A stretch of 64,000 nucleotides of DNA. Source: Filobasidium wieringae (lineage: Eukaryota > Basidiomycota > Tremellomycetes > Filobasidiales > Filobasidiaceae). The notes below the pieces were generated by a model. The model saw only the letters and a program-made list of their open reading frames with translations, was not told the origin of the DNA and did not search any database. The stretch is from assembly GCA_001600055.1 (NCBI GenBank), contig BCIV01000001.1, positions 551,774 to 615,773 on the forward strand. Reading direction: 5' to 3'. Positions 54,292 to 64,000 of the stretch are shown here, piece by piece. Each line of letters begins with the position of its first letter. The first letter of the stretch is position 1. The position numbers and the translations under genes were made by a program.

Positions 54292-54756
54292 TTACTTTCC
54301 TTCCGAAAACCAACCCATCTTGAGTCCATAAACCAAAAGTGCTGTGCCAATAGCCAGAACGCCAAAGATCATGAGAACGGGGAAAATGTAGCTGCCGTAG
54401 CATTTAAATTCACTGTAGACGAGAATGAAGTCGAGGTCAGATCAGTCTTTTGACTATGAGCAGCTATTACGCTTCTGGTTGTAGATAACTCACGACCAAA
54501 GGCACTCTCGACTAAGCTTAGGTATATTGGGTCGTTTTCCAGCTTCGACGTCTCCGGTCGATCGCCCCCTTAGCAACGGTGCTGCCTCGGAGTCGTGTCC
54601 GCTAGAGAAAGCAGGATCTTGGCCATCAGATCTCTGAACGTCTGCTTTGGATAGCTCGGAGGATCGGGAAGGGAAATGGATCCGAGGAGAGGCAAGACCG
54701 TGCGATTGATGCAGATCGTGTTGACGCTGCTTCTGTTGAGCACTTCGAACGGCCAT
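54292..54756 (-). CDS. small tail-anchored membrane protein, unknown function
   Basis: Two exons (54756-54494, 54412-54292) give 127 aa. The first 85 residues are hydrophilic and basic/Ser-rich (MAVRSAQQKQRQHDLHQSHG). The C-terminal exon adds a single membrane span YIFPVLMIFGVLAIGTALLV followed by the short tail YGLKMGWFSEGK. This is the layout of a tail-anchored protein: no signal peptide, one span near the end. The motif SRECLWSEFKCYGSY just before the span may be a family mark. I do not recognise the family. Exon joining is in frame across a GT-AG intron of 81 nt. Confidence 0.75.
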
Positions 54757-55354
54757 GCTGCAAGGCTGAGTTATAGTAGGTGGAGAGCGATGGGAACCGA
54801 TAGGATAGCTGATTTATCTGATCAATTTCTTGTGATACGATGGTAATGATCAGATTTGGCCGCAGATTGAACAAGCTGAACAAGCTGAACAAAAACTCGA
54901 GTAACAAGTAACAAGAGTGATCTGCGATATTCCGATGACGTAAGATTGTAGATAACATTTGAGCCGGATTTTCTCGAGATGGTCACGATTACAGTAGGGT
55001 CTTCTCGGAATACATGGCGGATGGTTGCCATGATCGCTTGTAGTTTCTACTCGAAGAACCATTTGGAGTAACCTGCGCTTCACTCCATCGCCTCCAATGA
55101 TCTCTATACTCTTTGAGTCCGGCAAAGCCTCTTCGTATTTTACAAAATGGGTCGTGCTGCGCACATGTACTTGGTACGATCGTCAGCCGTCTACGATCAC
55201 CATCAGGTGGAGCATACAAGATCAAAAGCCAACTAATGAGCTGTTTTCGCATTTTCCCCCGTTATCAACGCTTGAGCCAGCTTGCTATGCGCTATATTGC
55301 TAGTCTGGCTACAGTCATTGATCATCTGAGAGAACGTCATATACCGGTCAATTT
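54757..55354. promoter_or_regulatory. intergenic upstream of the tail-anchored protein gene
   Basis: 598 bp between two minus-strand genes. It contains near-tandem AACAAGCTG (twice, about 54866-54884) and AGTAACA (twice, about 54900-54913). Minus-strand frames of 69-110 codons have no motif. Confidence 0.4.
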
Positions 55355-56357
55355 CTAGCCAGAACGCTCGAACATGCCGCCACTCACCTGTATAAGATTC
55401 TCGACAGCTATTTCGCCAGTCAACCAGATGTCAGATACAGCATCAAGTGCCGGGAGGCATCCGATCGTTACCCTGGCCTCGGCATCCCTGGCTTCGGCTC
55501 CAGAGGGGTTGATTTTGACCTTCCCGCTGGATTCGTTCTCGGCTCCGACTGTATAAGATGATGATAATCCCACTCCAAGACCGTTCATCGCTATTCCAGC
55601 ATCTGCTACGGCTGCACTGCACACTGTCAATCCGGCAGACAAGACCGATTCAAGACTTGGAGATTCCGACTCCAGCACGAGTACATAGATGTCGATACTC
55701 GATTTTGGTAGTGTGTGTAGTTGTAGTGCGGGCAATAAATGGGAATGTAACAGATGTGACAGGTGCGGAGGCTCGGTGTCCTATGCGAGATGAACGCGAA
55801 TTAGATCAGCAGATAGTATCGGACCAGAGGAAATTCAACGAGTGCCCAGACTATGCACATACCCTCAACGGTGCTCTGCGGGGATGAGATGCGAAAGGCG
55901 CGAACTTCACTTCAAGGTTCAAAGTACCCTCTGGTGAGTAAGGTGGTGGCTTCGGTCGAGGCCCATATCTAGAGAATTGCAGGAAGCTTTGTTTGAGCCA
56001 AACTCGCTTCAGAAAGGGGAATCGAGCTACTCACACTGCACATGCGATCTTGATAGGCCCTGCTTCAATGTATCCACTCCCATTCGCTTGACTGATGAGG
56101 CCGGTTTTGATGACTGACATTTATGCAGACTGTTTATCAGATCCCGCAAAAATGTGCGGAAATGTAGTTGAAGAATACTCACAAAGAGGCCTAGACGAAT
56201 CGGTTTGAACTTCTGCTTTGATCTTCGATGGGTTGAGCTTGCTAGAGTTGGCGTTGACCGATCCTGAGGTGGAAGGTGTAGAATCTAGAGGTGCATATAC
56301 AGGAGGGTATGATCGTTCAGGGCCCAGAATTCGTCTTCTATCCGTGGTTGAAGCCAT
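55355..56357 (-). CDS. MTR3: exosome complex subunit Mtr3 (RNase PH-like)
   Basis: Four exons (56357-56183, 56113-56035, 55968-55863, 55780-55355) give 261 aa; yeast Mtr3 has 250. N-terminal MASTTDRRRILGPERSYPPV, then GLISQANGSGYIEAGPIKIA, CAVYGPRPKPPPYSPEGTLN, LEVKFAPFASHPRRAP, QLHTLPKSSIDIYVLVLESE, AGLTVCSAAVADAGIAMNGL, and TIGCLPALDAVSDIWLTGEI. This is one RNase PH fold without the catalytic phosphate-binding residues, as in the eukaryotic exosome ring. It works in 3' to 5' RNA processing and decay in nucleus and cytoplasm. Rrp41, Rrp46 and Rrp43 are alternatives, but the DRRR-x-x-GPERSYPP start is typical of Mtr3. A further 3' exon cannot be excluded, because GTGAGT occurs just before the stop. 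Confidence 0.87.
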
Positions 56358-56665
56358 TGTTGCCGGGTTTGTTGCAAGACTGAATGGCGTTGGACGATGG
56401 GTTGAGATGCAAAAGAACCACCTGCAAGCTGAAAGGTCCAAGCTGAACTATGGAGATCTAGAGTCAGGATAGACGGACATGAGCATATTTTGTTTAGAAA
56501 CCCCTGATCGATGATGAATCGCGTATGTCCGCTTCCGTCTGGGACGACGCTGTGCTGCGGGGTTGTCTCCAGGAGCGAGGTCACCTAGCGAGATATCGGT
56601 ACATACGATACGTTCGACACACAATTGTCTACTTGACCTCACAACCTCCAGACATAGCCAACACT
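56358..56665. promoter_or_regulatory. divergent promoter region, MTR3 / PIL1-TIP41
   Basis: 308 bp. It holds both promoters. A short TACGATACGTTCG word is near 56604. No other feature is seen. Confidence 0.45.
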
Positions 56666-59600
56666 ATGAGGTCTGCATCAGGACGATTCGGTCTTAATCT
56701 TGGCAGATCGAATAAGGAGCAAGCGATAGACAAGGACGGCGATTCTAGCATCCAGAATGGGCATAACAGGGCTGTCAGCGGGAACAGTGGAACAGGCGGA
56801 GTTGGATTAGGCGGAGCTGGCGATATAGCGAAATCCGTCAAAGGGAGGATAGCACATACTACGATCGTACGTGTTACGGGCCCACGACATTACCGACGTT
56901 CCAATAAGCTAACCTGGAAGCAAACCGATAGTTACCCAGCCTCATTGGGAACCAGAACCTTAGGGAATTACAAGACCTGATTACAAACGAGAAGTCGGTC
57001 ATTCAGAATCAAGACAAGCTCGGAAATTCGATTTCTATTTCGGGACAATCTTTAGCGGCTTGGGGCTCTACGCAAGGCTCGGATCTTTCCGATATCTTAT
57101 CCCACGCAAACTCGATACTGGCACATCTCGCACAAGCTTTTCATACTTACGCAGCTCGTTCTGGCGATATCAGGGTCCTGCTCAAGAGCATGCGTTCAAG
57201 GGAGGAGGAGCTCGAAGAACTCTTGAAGAGGCGCAGACAGACTGGAAGCAGGGCAGAGAGAGAGGAGAAGAAGCTCGCCAAGATGGGTCAGGAAAACAAG
57301 AACCTCCAAGCTCAGACGGAATTGCTCCAGAGCCTGAGAGAGCAGATGCGCCAGATGGATACTGACATCCTGATAGAGGAGGCTAAATTGGGAGACTTCA
57401 AGCGTAGGGTTACCAAAGAAGCGCTTGGCATCAAATTTGGCGGATGTTTCGAATTGGCTGAAAAGGCTCAGATCGTTGGTGAGCTTGGGAAGCTATTAAT
57501 CGAAGAGATTCCTTTGGAGGAAACGCCGCCTGGATACGGTAGAGCTCCCTACGAGGTTCGTGCATTAGGAATTCAATTCGTTTAGTATATTAACGTCGAC
57601 TTGTATATACAACGTTTCATAGGGTTTCGAGCAGACTCAACGCCTTTCAACCGAGGCTGATCGTGTTGTGAGTCTTGCTGCTTGCTTCCATCTCAAGAAA
57701 TCCGCTGATTCCATCTCATCTGTAGATCAAAGAGGTCACCTACCAGCCTCCCGTGGTCAAGTCTTTACCGCCTGGTCTACCTCACTCCCGGCCCATGGAA
57801 CCTTTACAAACCGGTTCTGCTGTTAATCTCAACGACAGCTCAATCGACGAGTACAGGAGAACCGCTGCGCAGTACAGTGACGACCCTGCCGACAACACTC
57901 GATCAGGTTACACTCCTGTCCTATCAAGCAATCCTTACAATGATCACAGCACGACGACCAGCTCTTATCCTGTGCCTCCTCATCACGCCGGAGGTCATGT
58001 CATGTTTGCTGCTCCTGATTCTCCCGGTTACCAGGGGGAATCTAGCCGTGATGCTGCCCTTGTAGTAGAGTCTGCAGAACACAATTACGAGTACGAACAA
58101 GCCAGGCAAAACGAATTGGAAGATCGGAACCATCAGCAGGCTGAAATCAATGCTCGTGAGGGTGATGATGCATATGCGGCGGATGCTACCATCATGCCTG
58201 CCAAGCATATCTTCCCAGTACACGCGACTCCTGAAGTGACCAAATTGTCAACAGCGCCAGCTCTGGCTCCAGCTTTGGCACCGCCTCTGGTCATGAGATC
58301 GGCATCGGACCTCTCAATCGGATTGGATTCCGCTCGTAACGCTCCACCTCCTTACAACCTGGTCGAAAGGGGAAGTACCCGTACGTTGACTATAGGCGAC
58401 TGGACTATCAAGTCGATAAAACGTCCCATCCTCAACGGCCAGGAAATCGATTCGTCAGTCATAATTTTCGTTACATATGTGTACACGTGTGCTGAATTCT
58501 CGACGGTTCAGAGCAACTGATCACCTGAAGATACCTCTACCGGAAATGACTTTCGGTAACAACTCTCTTGACCTTGAATACACCCCCAAAGGAGCTCCTC
58601 AACCGCTTTCGCTCAAATTCACCTCGCTCGCGGCCTTGGCCGGAGTTGCATCCGGAGAGGGTTGGGAGGAGAGAGTCGGAGGAGGTGTGCAAGTGGCTAT
58701 GGCTGAATCATGGAGCCAGAACAGGTAGGTTTGTTGTGGATCCCAAAGCCAATCAGGACCTGAGCAATGCCATTTCTGTTGTAGAACCCAAGGAACCAGC
58801 TATCTCTCCGACATACCTATTTCAGATAAACCGACTAACCCATTTGACTGGACCTACTCTACGATATTCTCTGGTGAGGTGGACCCGGCTGGTTTTGTAA
58901 GCCCTTTCCTTGCGTCGCGATACCATCATGCTTGAGCTCATTTCAATGCCAACCCAGGACTTCGTCACGTCTGATAGCGACACAATCCCCATGGATCTTC
59001 TCGCCCGACAAGATCCAGTTCTCGACAAGATCATCTTCTACGACGATGTATCGTTGTTCGAGGATGAGCTGCATGATAATGGAGAGTCCATCATGAACGT
59101 TCGGATAGTGAGTGATCAGTCCCTTCTGAATATGAGCTGTGGTTCAGCTGTTTACGAGAATGCACCTTCTCTGTAACAGCGTGTCATGCCGCATTCGTTC
59201 TTCATCCTCTCTCGACTCTTCTTGAGGGTTGATAACGTCTTGTTCCGCACACATGATGTTCGGATCTTCCACGCCTTTGGATCCAACAAGGTGATTAGGG
59301 AGGTAATGGGACGAGAATGTACCTACAAGGAGATGAAAGACGTGCGTATATTACAGTCGATAGTCCAAACTACTCCGCTGATTGGACCTAGTACATCTGG
59401 ACATCAGCGCTTGGAGAGCCAAGATGACCTATCGCCTCTGAACGATACCAACTTCGTAACGCAGGTTCTATCCTCTCTGCCGATTGCCTCGTCCTCTTCT
59501 TCCACCAAAGCTTGGCCTGGTCTTGGTGTTCGCAGAGAGCTGCTTGAGTTGGACCGTTTGACAGCGCCGGTCAATTTGCACAACCAACCCGAGCCCGTAT

Positions 59601-60322
59601 CGATTCCTGCCGTTCCGGAACCGATGAGACCCGAAGAAGTAGTAGCTCAACCTCCCAGTCATGCTGGGCTGACTACCGCTGAACTTCAAGCTCAATCGAA
59701 GCCAGCAAAGACTCCCTCCATCATGGACCGACCCCGCGGAGTTAGGCGGAGCGGTGACCCACCTGGGGATGGGACTTTTGGTGGTTACAACTATGCGTAC
59801 GAGAATAACGGTAGGTTTTTTTCTCATGCGACCACTTGATCCCAGCTAAATCTAGACATAGCCTACTTTGTGAGAAATCACGCTTCCTCGCCGAGTTTCC
59901 TGCCTCAGGAGGAGGAAGTACTGCCAGGCGTTCAATCTAACATAGATTCTGGCACACCAATGGACAGAGAAGCTTTCTATACGCCCGTTGGCACCCCTGA
60001 TCTTGCTAGACCGACACCCGTCTTCCATCATCCAGGAACTGGGCAGCGAACGATCTCCGCTTCTGCTTTTAGACGAAACAAGACGAGCCTCAACACGAGC
60101 ATTGATGCCGGAAGCGCACAAGCTCATGACGAGCGATCCCCAGCTCAGTCCAGCACTTCGCCTCGGATAGCTGAGGTCTACCAAGATCATCCCTCCCAGG
60201 CAGTGAGGCACGATGCATTGCCTCAACATGATGATGCATCGTTCCACCCGACTGCTCCACCTGTTTATCGCGAAGAGCCTGCAGCATCGCAGCTGGATGA
60301 CAGGAACGACGATCTGCGCTGA
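56666..60322 (+). CDS. fusion of eisosome protein Pil1/Lsp1 with TIP41
   Basis: Nine exons (56666-56866, 56932-57555, 57623-57667, 57726-58453, 58512-58724, 58785-58896, 58958-59107, 59180-59810, 59856-60322) close in frame at 1056 aa. Residues ~68-300 form the eisosome Pil1 BAR domain: ELQDLITNEKSVIQNQDKLG, SISGQSLAAWGSTQGSDLSD, IEEAKLGDFKRRVTKEALG and YGKALL-like VGELGKLLIEEIP. A Ser/Pro/Tyr-rich linker follows. At about 510-750 is TIP41: TLTIGDWTIKSIKRPILNGQ, HLKIPLPEMTFGNNSLDLEY, KIIFYDDVSLFEDELHDNG, LFLRVDNVLFRTHDVRIFH. The last 300 residues are disordered. The TIP41 start lies inside exon 57726-58453, which begins in Pil1 sequence and has no stop, so the two parts share one reading frame. 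Pil1 shapes plasma-membrane furrows; Tip41 regulates PP2A-like phosphatases under TOR. An internal ATG (VMRSASDLSIG) could also start a separate TIP41. Confidence 0.85.
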
Positions 60323-60767
60323 TATCCCTTTCTGATTCAAACTGACAGACAGCCCTTTCGATTTATAAAACTTGTAACAATCTGTACCTAGATGATATTC
60401 GAATAATGCCTAGGCATGCTAGGCATCCGTCCACCCGTCGAGGTCTACCTGCGCGTCGCTACGAATATGTTGACGGTTGACTATCGCTAGAAGCTGGAAT
60501 CTTGGATTTACGACTGTCGTACGTTGAACTCTTGGTATTCTTGAAGCTTGCGCATTGCAATTGTAACAACGTCCAAATATAGCAAGACCTAAAACCTGGG
60601 AAACATACTCACTGCTAGAGGCCACACCCCTACAGTATTGCCGTTTATCACACTACAAGCTTACAAGTTTGGAACGTACCGAATATCAGCGAAACCGGTG
60701 CGCGACCGGGTGAAATCTAATTCATGATAGTGGCCTAGCTACACTTTGATAATAAGAAAGGGAGAGG
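60323..60767. promoter_or_regulatory. intergenic, PPH3 promoter
   Basis: 445 bp between two plus-strand genes. A CCTAGGCATGCTAGGCAT near-palindrome is at 60410-60426. A 68-codon minus-strand frame has no motif. Confidence 0.4.
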
Positions 60768-62194
60768 ATGAGTGATTTGGATCAGTAAGTACTGGCACAG
60801 AAATTATATCCTAACGCTGCAGTCGTTGATACTACTGCCGCTCTTATGTAGACAGATCGCTCAATTGAAACGCTGTGAGCCAATATCGGAACAGCAGGTC
60901 AAGGATCTCTGTTTGAAGGCCAGGGAAATCCTGATAGAGGAGGGGAATGTTCAATATGTCGATAGTCCAGTAACAGTGAGTATATCGAAACAAATCAAAG
61001 TCGACCTATAGTTTACAAACGAGGTATCAGATATGCGGAGACATACACGGACAATTCTTCGACCTGTTGGAATTGTTCAAGGTCGGAGGTGACTGCCCAA
61101 ATACCAATTACTTGTTCATGGGTTAGTCTAAGTGATCACCGAATAAACTCCGTATCCTGAGAATTCTTCTCTTCACCAGGCGATTTCGTCGATCGTGGTT
61201 TTTATTCCGTCGAGACATTCCTGCTCTTATTGCTCCTAAAGGTCAGATATCCCGATCGAATCACCCTCATCCGAGGCAATCATGAATCGCGACAAATCAC
61301 TCAAGTGTACGGGTTCTATGACGAGTGTCAACGAAAATATGGAAGCGTGAACGTATGGCGGTATTGCTGTGATGTCTTTGACTATCTCAGTCTTGGAGCT
61401 GTTGTGGATGGCAGGGTGTTCTGTGTCCATGGAGGGCTGAGTCCAGCTCTAGGCACTCTGGACCAGGTAAGCCGTCTCATAGTCGAGGAAGGTCCTCCTC
61501 CTGATCGTTTATACCGGTGACATTAGATCCGGATACTGGATAGGAAAGTAGAAGTACCCCATGAAGGTGCGATGTGTGATCTTTTATGGTCGGATCCTGA
61601 TGGTATGCATTTTCTGTCATCTTTTCCCGATCTCGACGGAATGACTAACTGATTTTGGCAAATCTTCCTCAGAGATCGAGGGTTGGGGGATATCGCCCCG
61701 GGGAGCAGGCTACCTGTTCGGGGCAGACGTCGTCAAAGCTTTCAACTATAGCAACGACATAGAGCTGATAGCTCGAGCCCATCAGCTTGTGCTGGAAGGC
61801 TACAAACTGATGTTTGATCGGAAGATTGTCACAGTTTGGAGTGCACCGAATTATTGTTATAGGTAAGTCGATCACATCCTGTCTGATTACATGTTAGTTG
61901 AAGATCGACTGATATGCGACTGCTCACAGATGTGGAAACGTGGCCTCTATTTTAGAGATCGATGAGAACCTGCGGCAGGAATATAAAGTATTTGAGAATG
62001 CCCCACATGTCAGTGCTTTCAAGCGCGAAGCGTGAACATCGGCTGACAAAGCTCTCTTGAATTGAGCAGGACGTCAAAGGCATTCCTGCCAAGAGACCAC
62101 TGCCTGAATACTGTAAGCCTTACCGTTCAGGTGTGCCACCGTATTTTTGGGCTTTACTAACAATAACGGTCTCATCGTGCGAGCAGTCTTGTAG
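60768..62194 (+). CDS. PPH3: protein phosphatase 4 catalytic subunit (Pph3)
   Basis: Nine exons (60768-60784, 60852-60975, 61031-61121, 61180-61466, 61527-61602, 61673-61862, 61930-62008, 62070-62112, 62187-62194) give 304 aa; human PP4C has 307. All metal and phosphate motifs are present: [86 protein letters not shown]. The start [17 protein letters not shown] and [20 protein letters not shown] point to PP4, not PP2A or Sit4. The end is EYFL, the methylated tail of PP2A-like phosphatases. The first coding exon is 17 nt. The last is eight nt and codes only Phe-Leu-stop. PP4 acts in DNA-damage recovery and TOR/nitrogen control. Its upstream neighbour encodes the TIP41 fusion. Confidence 0.96.
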
Positions 62195-62533
62195 ACTTGG
62201 GCCGGTCATAGTGCCGTACAACTTCTTCATTCGCTCTTCGTTATTACGTCCTACATCAAAGGACAGGCCGCGACACCCTAAATGCCGTCATTGCCCCAGC
62301 CAGGTTGTAACATTACCAAGTATTAGTCGCTATAAGTGCGACGAGAAAGTAGAGATCCTAGAGTCGGACTGTGTGTCTTTACGGTAGCATTACGTAAAAT
62401 GTCAACAAACCGCAAACGAATCCTTGATTAGAGAGGTTCATCAAAATCGTTGCATCTGCGTTCAAGTCGTCCCGGTCCTCTTCTAGAAATCCTTGCGCTC
62501 TTGTATATCACAAGGAATCCTATTTCCCTTACT
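62195..62533. promoter_or_regulatory. intergenic upstream of LIM gene
   Basis: 339 bp. An 84-codon frame that overlaps the end of PPH3 has no motif. Nothing else is seen. Confidence 0.4.
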
Positions 62534-64000
62534 ATGGAGGACGCTTACAGTCGTGCGGCATCTCCCGCTGGCTCATTTGGAAACTTACGCAAGGCAGATT
62601 CATGCTCAACCTTTAGATCGGATTCTCCTATCTATCCGACGCAGTATCCCCTTGCACCTGCCGCATCTCTCCGGTATCAACCGCAAACAACTCCATCAAT
62701 ACATTCCGATACCTTGCAAGACTCTTTCTCGAACTCCTCGAACCAATCTTATCAGCCTCCTGTGTTCAGGTCATTTCGAGAAAGGAAACAGGAAAAGGAA
62801 AGGCAGCTGGCGCTTGCAGCTGGACGATCGGAGACAAATGCGAATGCAACATCGGACAGTCCCCGAAGCCTAGCTGGAAGTCCTGTGACAGAGCTTCCTG
62901 TAAGACCAGGATCATCCATCTCACGCGTCCCTCTTGTTGGTCATAAGATCGCTCTGCCCGAAGTAGGTGTCCCCCTTGCCCCTGAGAATCTACAACTCAA
63001 CGGGAAGGAAGACACGAGCGGTTCAGTCTCAAGAAGAGCTCTTCCCAGACCATTACCACTACCCTTAAGGGCTCCTGCCGTCTCTAGTGATTCATGGAAG
63101 GACGAAAAGTCATCTTCGTTCCTCAAGAACCGTACTTACAGCGATCAAACAATCTCGGATACTCGGACTGATAAAAGTCAGGCTACCGTGTTCGAGCGGA
63201 CTAATTCGGATGAACCAAAGCACCATAGGGCTCGCCCACTCCCCAAACCTTCAAATCATCGTTCGAATCCTGGAACAGCTTTTCCTGAATTCTCGCCTCC
63301 AGTCGTGCCAACCACTTCGCGACAAGGCGATGCTTCACCGGCCTTCACGACTCCGTTAGTCGGACGGGAGCTCGGGATGTTTGACCGGTCAGATACGATC
63401 AGTTCCATAAAGTCCTTGGACCGCTACCGGGATAAGAATGATTCTAGACCACTGCCAGCACCTCCTGTAGCTGTTGGGATTAGCCGAAGTCTGGATCGAG
63501 GTATACCGACTGCAAAGGATATACGTCCAGCCCCCCGTGCACTTCAGCAAAGAAGAATACCTGGCAGTATTGAACGATCACATCCGATTCCTGAGATACG
63601 AGAGCAGCCGGATCAAGCAACTACAAGCCTACCTATCATCAATTTCAACGACGAGACCGACAATGCTCTTGATGGCAATTCGACTGACCAGGGCGCTGAA
63701 ACCGAACGTGTTCTCCCAAAACGCCCGGGACAACCGTCCTCGTCTTCTAGAGGGTTCTCCTTCTCAACAATACCGACGATCTCCGTGGAGAGTTCAGTTG
63801 CAGAAGATCGACCATCGATCGCGATTCCAGTACCAAAGATCTCGCTGCCGGACGACCCATCCTCTCCTGTCATTATCGTACCCGATATCCAGTTGCCAGC
63901 CGAAGATACTTCTGCAACTCCCGTTAGCAGTTCTAGCACCAAATACGAGGCACATACAGGACCTGGCATTTTTTGTGCGAATTGCTCTGGCGTTATAATA
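62534..64000 (+). CDS. LIM-domain protein, N-terminal part (runs off the window)
   Basis: 489 codons without a stop from the ATG at 62534 to the last base. The protein starts MEDAYSRAASPAGSFGNLRK and is Ser/Pro-rich and disordered for over 470 residues. Short basic/proline patches (ALPRPLPLPLRAPAV, RPLPKPSNHRSN, SRPLPAPPVAVG) could bind SH3 domains. At the very end comes GPGIFCANCSGVII, the first Cys-x2-Cys of a LIM zinc finger. Fungal proteins with this plan (paxillin-like Pxl1, Rga-type LIM-RhoGAPs) act on actin and polarity. Which of these it is depends on sequence beyond the window. The start is the first ATG in frame. Confidence 0.75.
   Translation, partial: MEDAYSRAASPAGSFGNLRKADSCSTFRSDSPIYPTQYPLAPAASLRYQPQTTPSIHSDTLQDSFSNSSNQSYQPPVFRSFRERKQEKERQLALAAGRSETNANATSDSPRSLAGSPVTELPVRPGSSISRVPLVGHKIALPEVGVPLAPENLQLNGKEDTSGSVSRRALPRPLPLPLRAPAVSSDSWKDEKSSSFLKNRTYSDQTISDTRTDKSQATVFERTNSDEPKHHRARPLPKPSNHRSNPGTAFPEFSPPVVPTTSRQGDASPAFTTPLVGRELGMFDRSDTISSIKSLDRYRDKNDSRPLPAPPVAVGISRSLDRGIPTAKDIRPAPRALQQRRIPGSIERSHPIPEIREQPDQATTSLPIINFNDETDNALDGNSTDQGAETERVLPKRPGQPSSSSRGFSFSTIPTISVESSVAEDRPSIAIPVPKISLPDDPSSPVIIVPDIQLPAEDTSATPVSSSSTKYEAHTGPGIFCANCSGVII

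Noticed and set aside
63240..63270. GTTCGAATCC word like a tRNA B box
   Set aside because: It lies inside the LIM-protein coding frame and no cloverleaf can be formed around it.
1..64000. CRISPR arrays, operons, phage or bacterial insertions
   Set aside because: None seen: genes have spliceosomal introns throughout and no regularly spaced repeats occur.

Overview
The window is nuclear DNA of a fungus, most likely a basidiomycete yeast of the Tremellomycetes (Cryptococcus/Kwoniella-like). This is inferred from three things. Nearly every gene is cut by several short GT-AG introns of about 40-80 nt. Genes are densely packed on both strands with 100-900 bp between them. The gene set is that of a complete fungal cell: PKA regulatory subunit, Arc1, Pds5, Rab11, CENP-C, Cdc25, a large catalase, Get5 and Pil1. 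The species cannot be named from the sequence alone. There is no bacterial, phage or CRISPR material.

Layout. 1-2960 is repeat-rich and holds a broken Ty3/gypsy-type Gag fragment and LTR-like short repeats. A tRNA-Ala(AGC) gene with an intron follows at 2964-3050. 3.2-18.7 kb carries a PPR protein (-), an unknown conserved protein (+), the PKA regulatory subunit (-), ARC1 (-) and PDS5 (-). 19.3-31.7 kb carries RAB11 (+), an unknown Cys-rich protein (-), THG1 (-), the CENP-C homologue MIF2 (+), the mitochondrial t6A enzyme QRI7 (+) and threonine aldolase GLY1 (+). 31.9-45.3 kb carries CDC25 (-), a FHIT-type Ap3A hydrolase (-), a large Ser-rich unknown protein (+) and a type I membrane protein (+). 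45.9-56.4 kb carries a senescence-domain protein (-), a large-subunit catalase (-), MCR1 (+), GET5 (+), a small tail-anchored protein (-) and the exosome subunit MTR3 (-). 56.7-64 kb carries a Pil1-Tip41 fusion (+), the PP4 catalytic subunit PPH3 (+) and the start of a LIM-domain protein cut off by the window end.

Most exon models were built by hand and close in frame from ATG to stop. Exceptions are PDS5, for which only the ends and several exons were resolved, and the extreme 5' ends of a few genes.

The most striking observations are these. (1) One open reading frame joins an eisosome Pil1/Lsp1 BAR domain to a complete-looking TIP41 domain, a possible physical link between plasma-membrane eisosomes and TOR/PP2A signalling; the next gene is the PP4 catalytic subunit, a phosphatase class that Tip41-family proteins bind. 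(2) Five of about 22 genes need micro-exons of 5, 6, 7, 8 or 13 nt. Several of these sit exactly in invariant motifs: the Rab P-loop, the FHIT Pro-Gly-His turn and the PP4 C-terminal Phe-Leu. (3) CDC25 has a 78-nt intron with no stop and a length divisible by three, just before its catalytic domain. (4) GET5 of the tail-anchored protein insertion pathway lies convergent to a gene for a small tail-anchored protein.
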